Shown here one piece after another: positions 62,835-64,000 of a DNA stretch of 64,000 nucleotides; within the stretch, counting starts at the first letter, position 1, and every line of letters begins with the position of its first letter. Source of the stretch: Tritonibacter aquimaris. Its GTDB lineage: Bacteria > Pseudomonadota > Alphaproteobacteria > Rhodobacterales > Rhodobacteraceae. The notes under the pieces were generated by a model. It saw only the letters and a list, made by a program, of their open reading frames with translations, made no database searches and was not told where the DNA came from. The stretch is taken from assembly GCF_009617595.1 (NCBI RefSeq), contig NZ_WIXK01000007.1, forward strand, positions 1 through 64,000, written 5' to 3'. A program made the translations under genes and the position numbers.

Positions 62835-64000
62835 ATGGCCGACGATCTAGTCAACAGCTTCATGAACGGGCCCGATGAAAAGGGCCGTTTTGGGATCTTT
62901 GGCGGGCGTTTCGTGAGCGAGACCCTGATGCCGCTGATCCTCAGCTTGGAAGAAGAATATAATAAGGCCAAGGATGATCCCAGCTTTTGGGCGCAGATGG
63001 ATGATCTGTGGAAACACTATGTTGGCCGTCCGAGCCCGCTTTATTTTGCGGAGCGTCTGACCGAAGACCTTGGTGGGGCCAAGGTCTATATGAAGCGCGA
63101 CGAGTTGAACCACACTGGCGCACATAAGGTCAACAATGTGCTGGGCCAGATCCTGCTGGCGCGCCGCATGGGCAAAACCCGCATTATTGCCGAAACCGGT
63201 GCGGGCCAGCACGGGGTTGCTACAGCCACGGTTTGCGCCAAGTTTGGTCTGAAATGTGTGATCTATATGGGCGCGCACGATGTGCAGCGTCAGGCACCGA
63301 ATGTGTTCCGTATGCGTCTGCTGGGTGCCGAAGTCATTCCGGTGACCTCTGGCCGTGGCACGCTGAAAGATGCGATGAACGATGCGCTGCGCGACTGGGT
63401 CACCAACGTTCATGACACATTCTATTGCATCGGCACTGTTGCAGGCCCGCATCCGTATCCTGCGATGGTACGTGATTTCCAGGCCATCATCGGCAAAGAA
63501 GTGCGCTGGCAGCTGCCCGAACAGGAAGGCGAAGGCCGCCTGCCTGATACAGTGATTGCAGCGATCGGTGGTGGCTCCAATGCGATGGGCCTGTTCTATC
63601 CATTCCTGGATGAGCCTTCGGTCAATATCATTGGGGTTGAAGCTGGCGGCAAAGGCGTCGACGAAAAAATGCAGCATTGCGCGTCGCTCACCGGGGGGCG
63701 TCCGGGCGTGTTGCACGGCAACCGGACATATCTTTTGCAAGATGACGACGGCCAGATCATGGAGGGTTTCTCCATCTCTGCGGGTCTGGATTATCCTGGC
63801 ATCGGCCCAGAGCATGCCTGGCTGCATGAAACCGGCCGCGCAAACTATGTATCCGTCACCGACAAAGAAGCGCTTGAGGCTTTCCAGGTCTGCTGCGCGG
63901 CGGAAGGTATCATTCCCGCGCTTGAGCCGAGCCACGCGCTGGCGCATGTGCTGAAACTGGCACCGACCCTGCCCAAAGAGCATATCATTGTGATGAATAT
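62835..64000 (+). CDS. trpB: Tryptophan synthase beta subunit (3' end beyond window)
   Basis: 388 codons are visible; the gene runs off the right edge. It joins indole to serine with PLP. The PLP lysine is K98 in [11 protein letters not shown], and the phosphate-binding loop is [11 protein letters not shown] start at ATG 62835 with GGAGAG 4 nt upstream; an in-frame ATG at 62823 would add MERP. Its partner trpA is about 53 kb away on the other strand. Confidence 0.97.
   Translation, partial: MADDLVNSFMNGPDEKGRFGIFGGRFVSETLMPLILSLEEEYNKAKDDPSFWAQMDDLWKHYVGRPSPLYFAERLTEDLGGAKVYMKRDELNHTGAHKVNNVLGQILLARRMGKTRIIAETGAGQHGVATATVCAKFGLKCVIYMGAHDVQRQAPNVFRMRLLGAEVIPVTSGRGTLKDAMNDALRDWVTNVHDTFYCIGTVAGPHPYPAMVRDFQAIIGKEVRWQLPEQEGEGRLPDTVIAAIGGGSNAMGLFYPFLDEPSVNIIGVEAGGKGVDEKMQHCASLTGGRPGVLHGNRTYLLQDDDGQIMEGFSISAGLDYPGIGPEHAWLHETGRANYVSVTDKEALEAFQVCCAAEGIIPALEPSHALAHVLKLAPTLPKEHIIVMN

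Overview
The window looks like chromosomal DNA of a Rhodobacterales alphaproteobacterium, probably of the Roseobacter group. I infer this from a biotin operon with BioR-type operators (TTATCTATAA), two VPLPA-CTERM proteins, a separate trpA away from trpF/trpB, a class II-like AroA, a betaine-type ABC importer with a double permease, and the rpsA/ihfB/trpF/trpB neighbourhood. No species call is possible from the sequence alone.

Layout. 1-7345 is an accessory segment ending at a tRNA-Arg: a fragment of an IS3-type transposase, a 16-repeat CRISPR array, cas2, cas1 and a 1077-aa type II-C cas9 on the minus strand, a tracrRNA on the plus strand with its own terminator, and a decayed tniQ. 7.4-19 kb is housekeeping and transport: L,D-transpeptidase, small membrane proteins, trpA, a PagL-like deacylase, ychF, a nucleoside hydrolase, an HDAC-family amidohydrolase, uspA-alanine symporter with a divergent Lrp/AsnC gene, and a molybdopterin sulfoxide reductase. 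19.4-24.9 kb is bioBFDAGC behind two BioR boxes. 25-29.7 kb is a betaine-type ABC importer and a DUF2478-like protein. 29.8-36.8 kb holds acnB with a structured leader, slyX, a GntR/UTRA regulator, an EamA transporter and a VPLPA-CTERM gene broken by an amber codon. 36.9-42.9 kb has a giant extracellular nuclease and a PhoD-like phosphatase.

43.3-51.8 kb is the most unusual part: a tightly coupled operon of Ser/Thr kinase, FHA protein, PP2C phosphatase and three P-loop GTPases, at least one dynamin-like, with an uncharacterised gene after it. 51.9-64 kb contains trmB, aroA, cmk, rpsA, ihfB, lapA, trpF, a YdcF-like gene and the start of trpB. A LuxR solo and a second VPLPA-CTERM gene sit between aroA and cmk.

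The strongest leads are the kinase-FHA-phosphatase-GTPase operon, an acnB leader in which one 8-nt segment can pair with two competing partners, and the compact tracrRNA/cas9 divergent region with a perfect inverted repeat. All were read by eye; no searches or folding were run.
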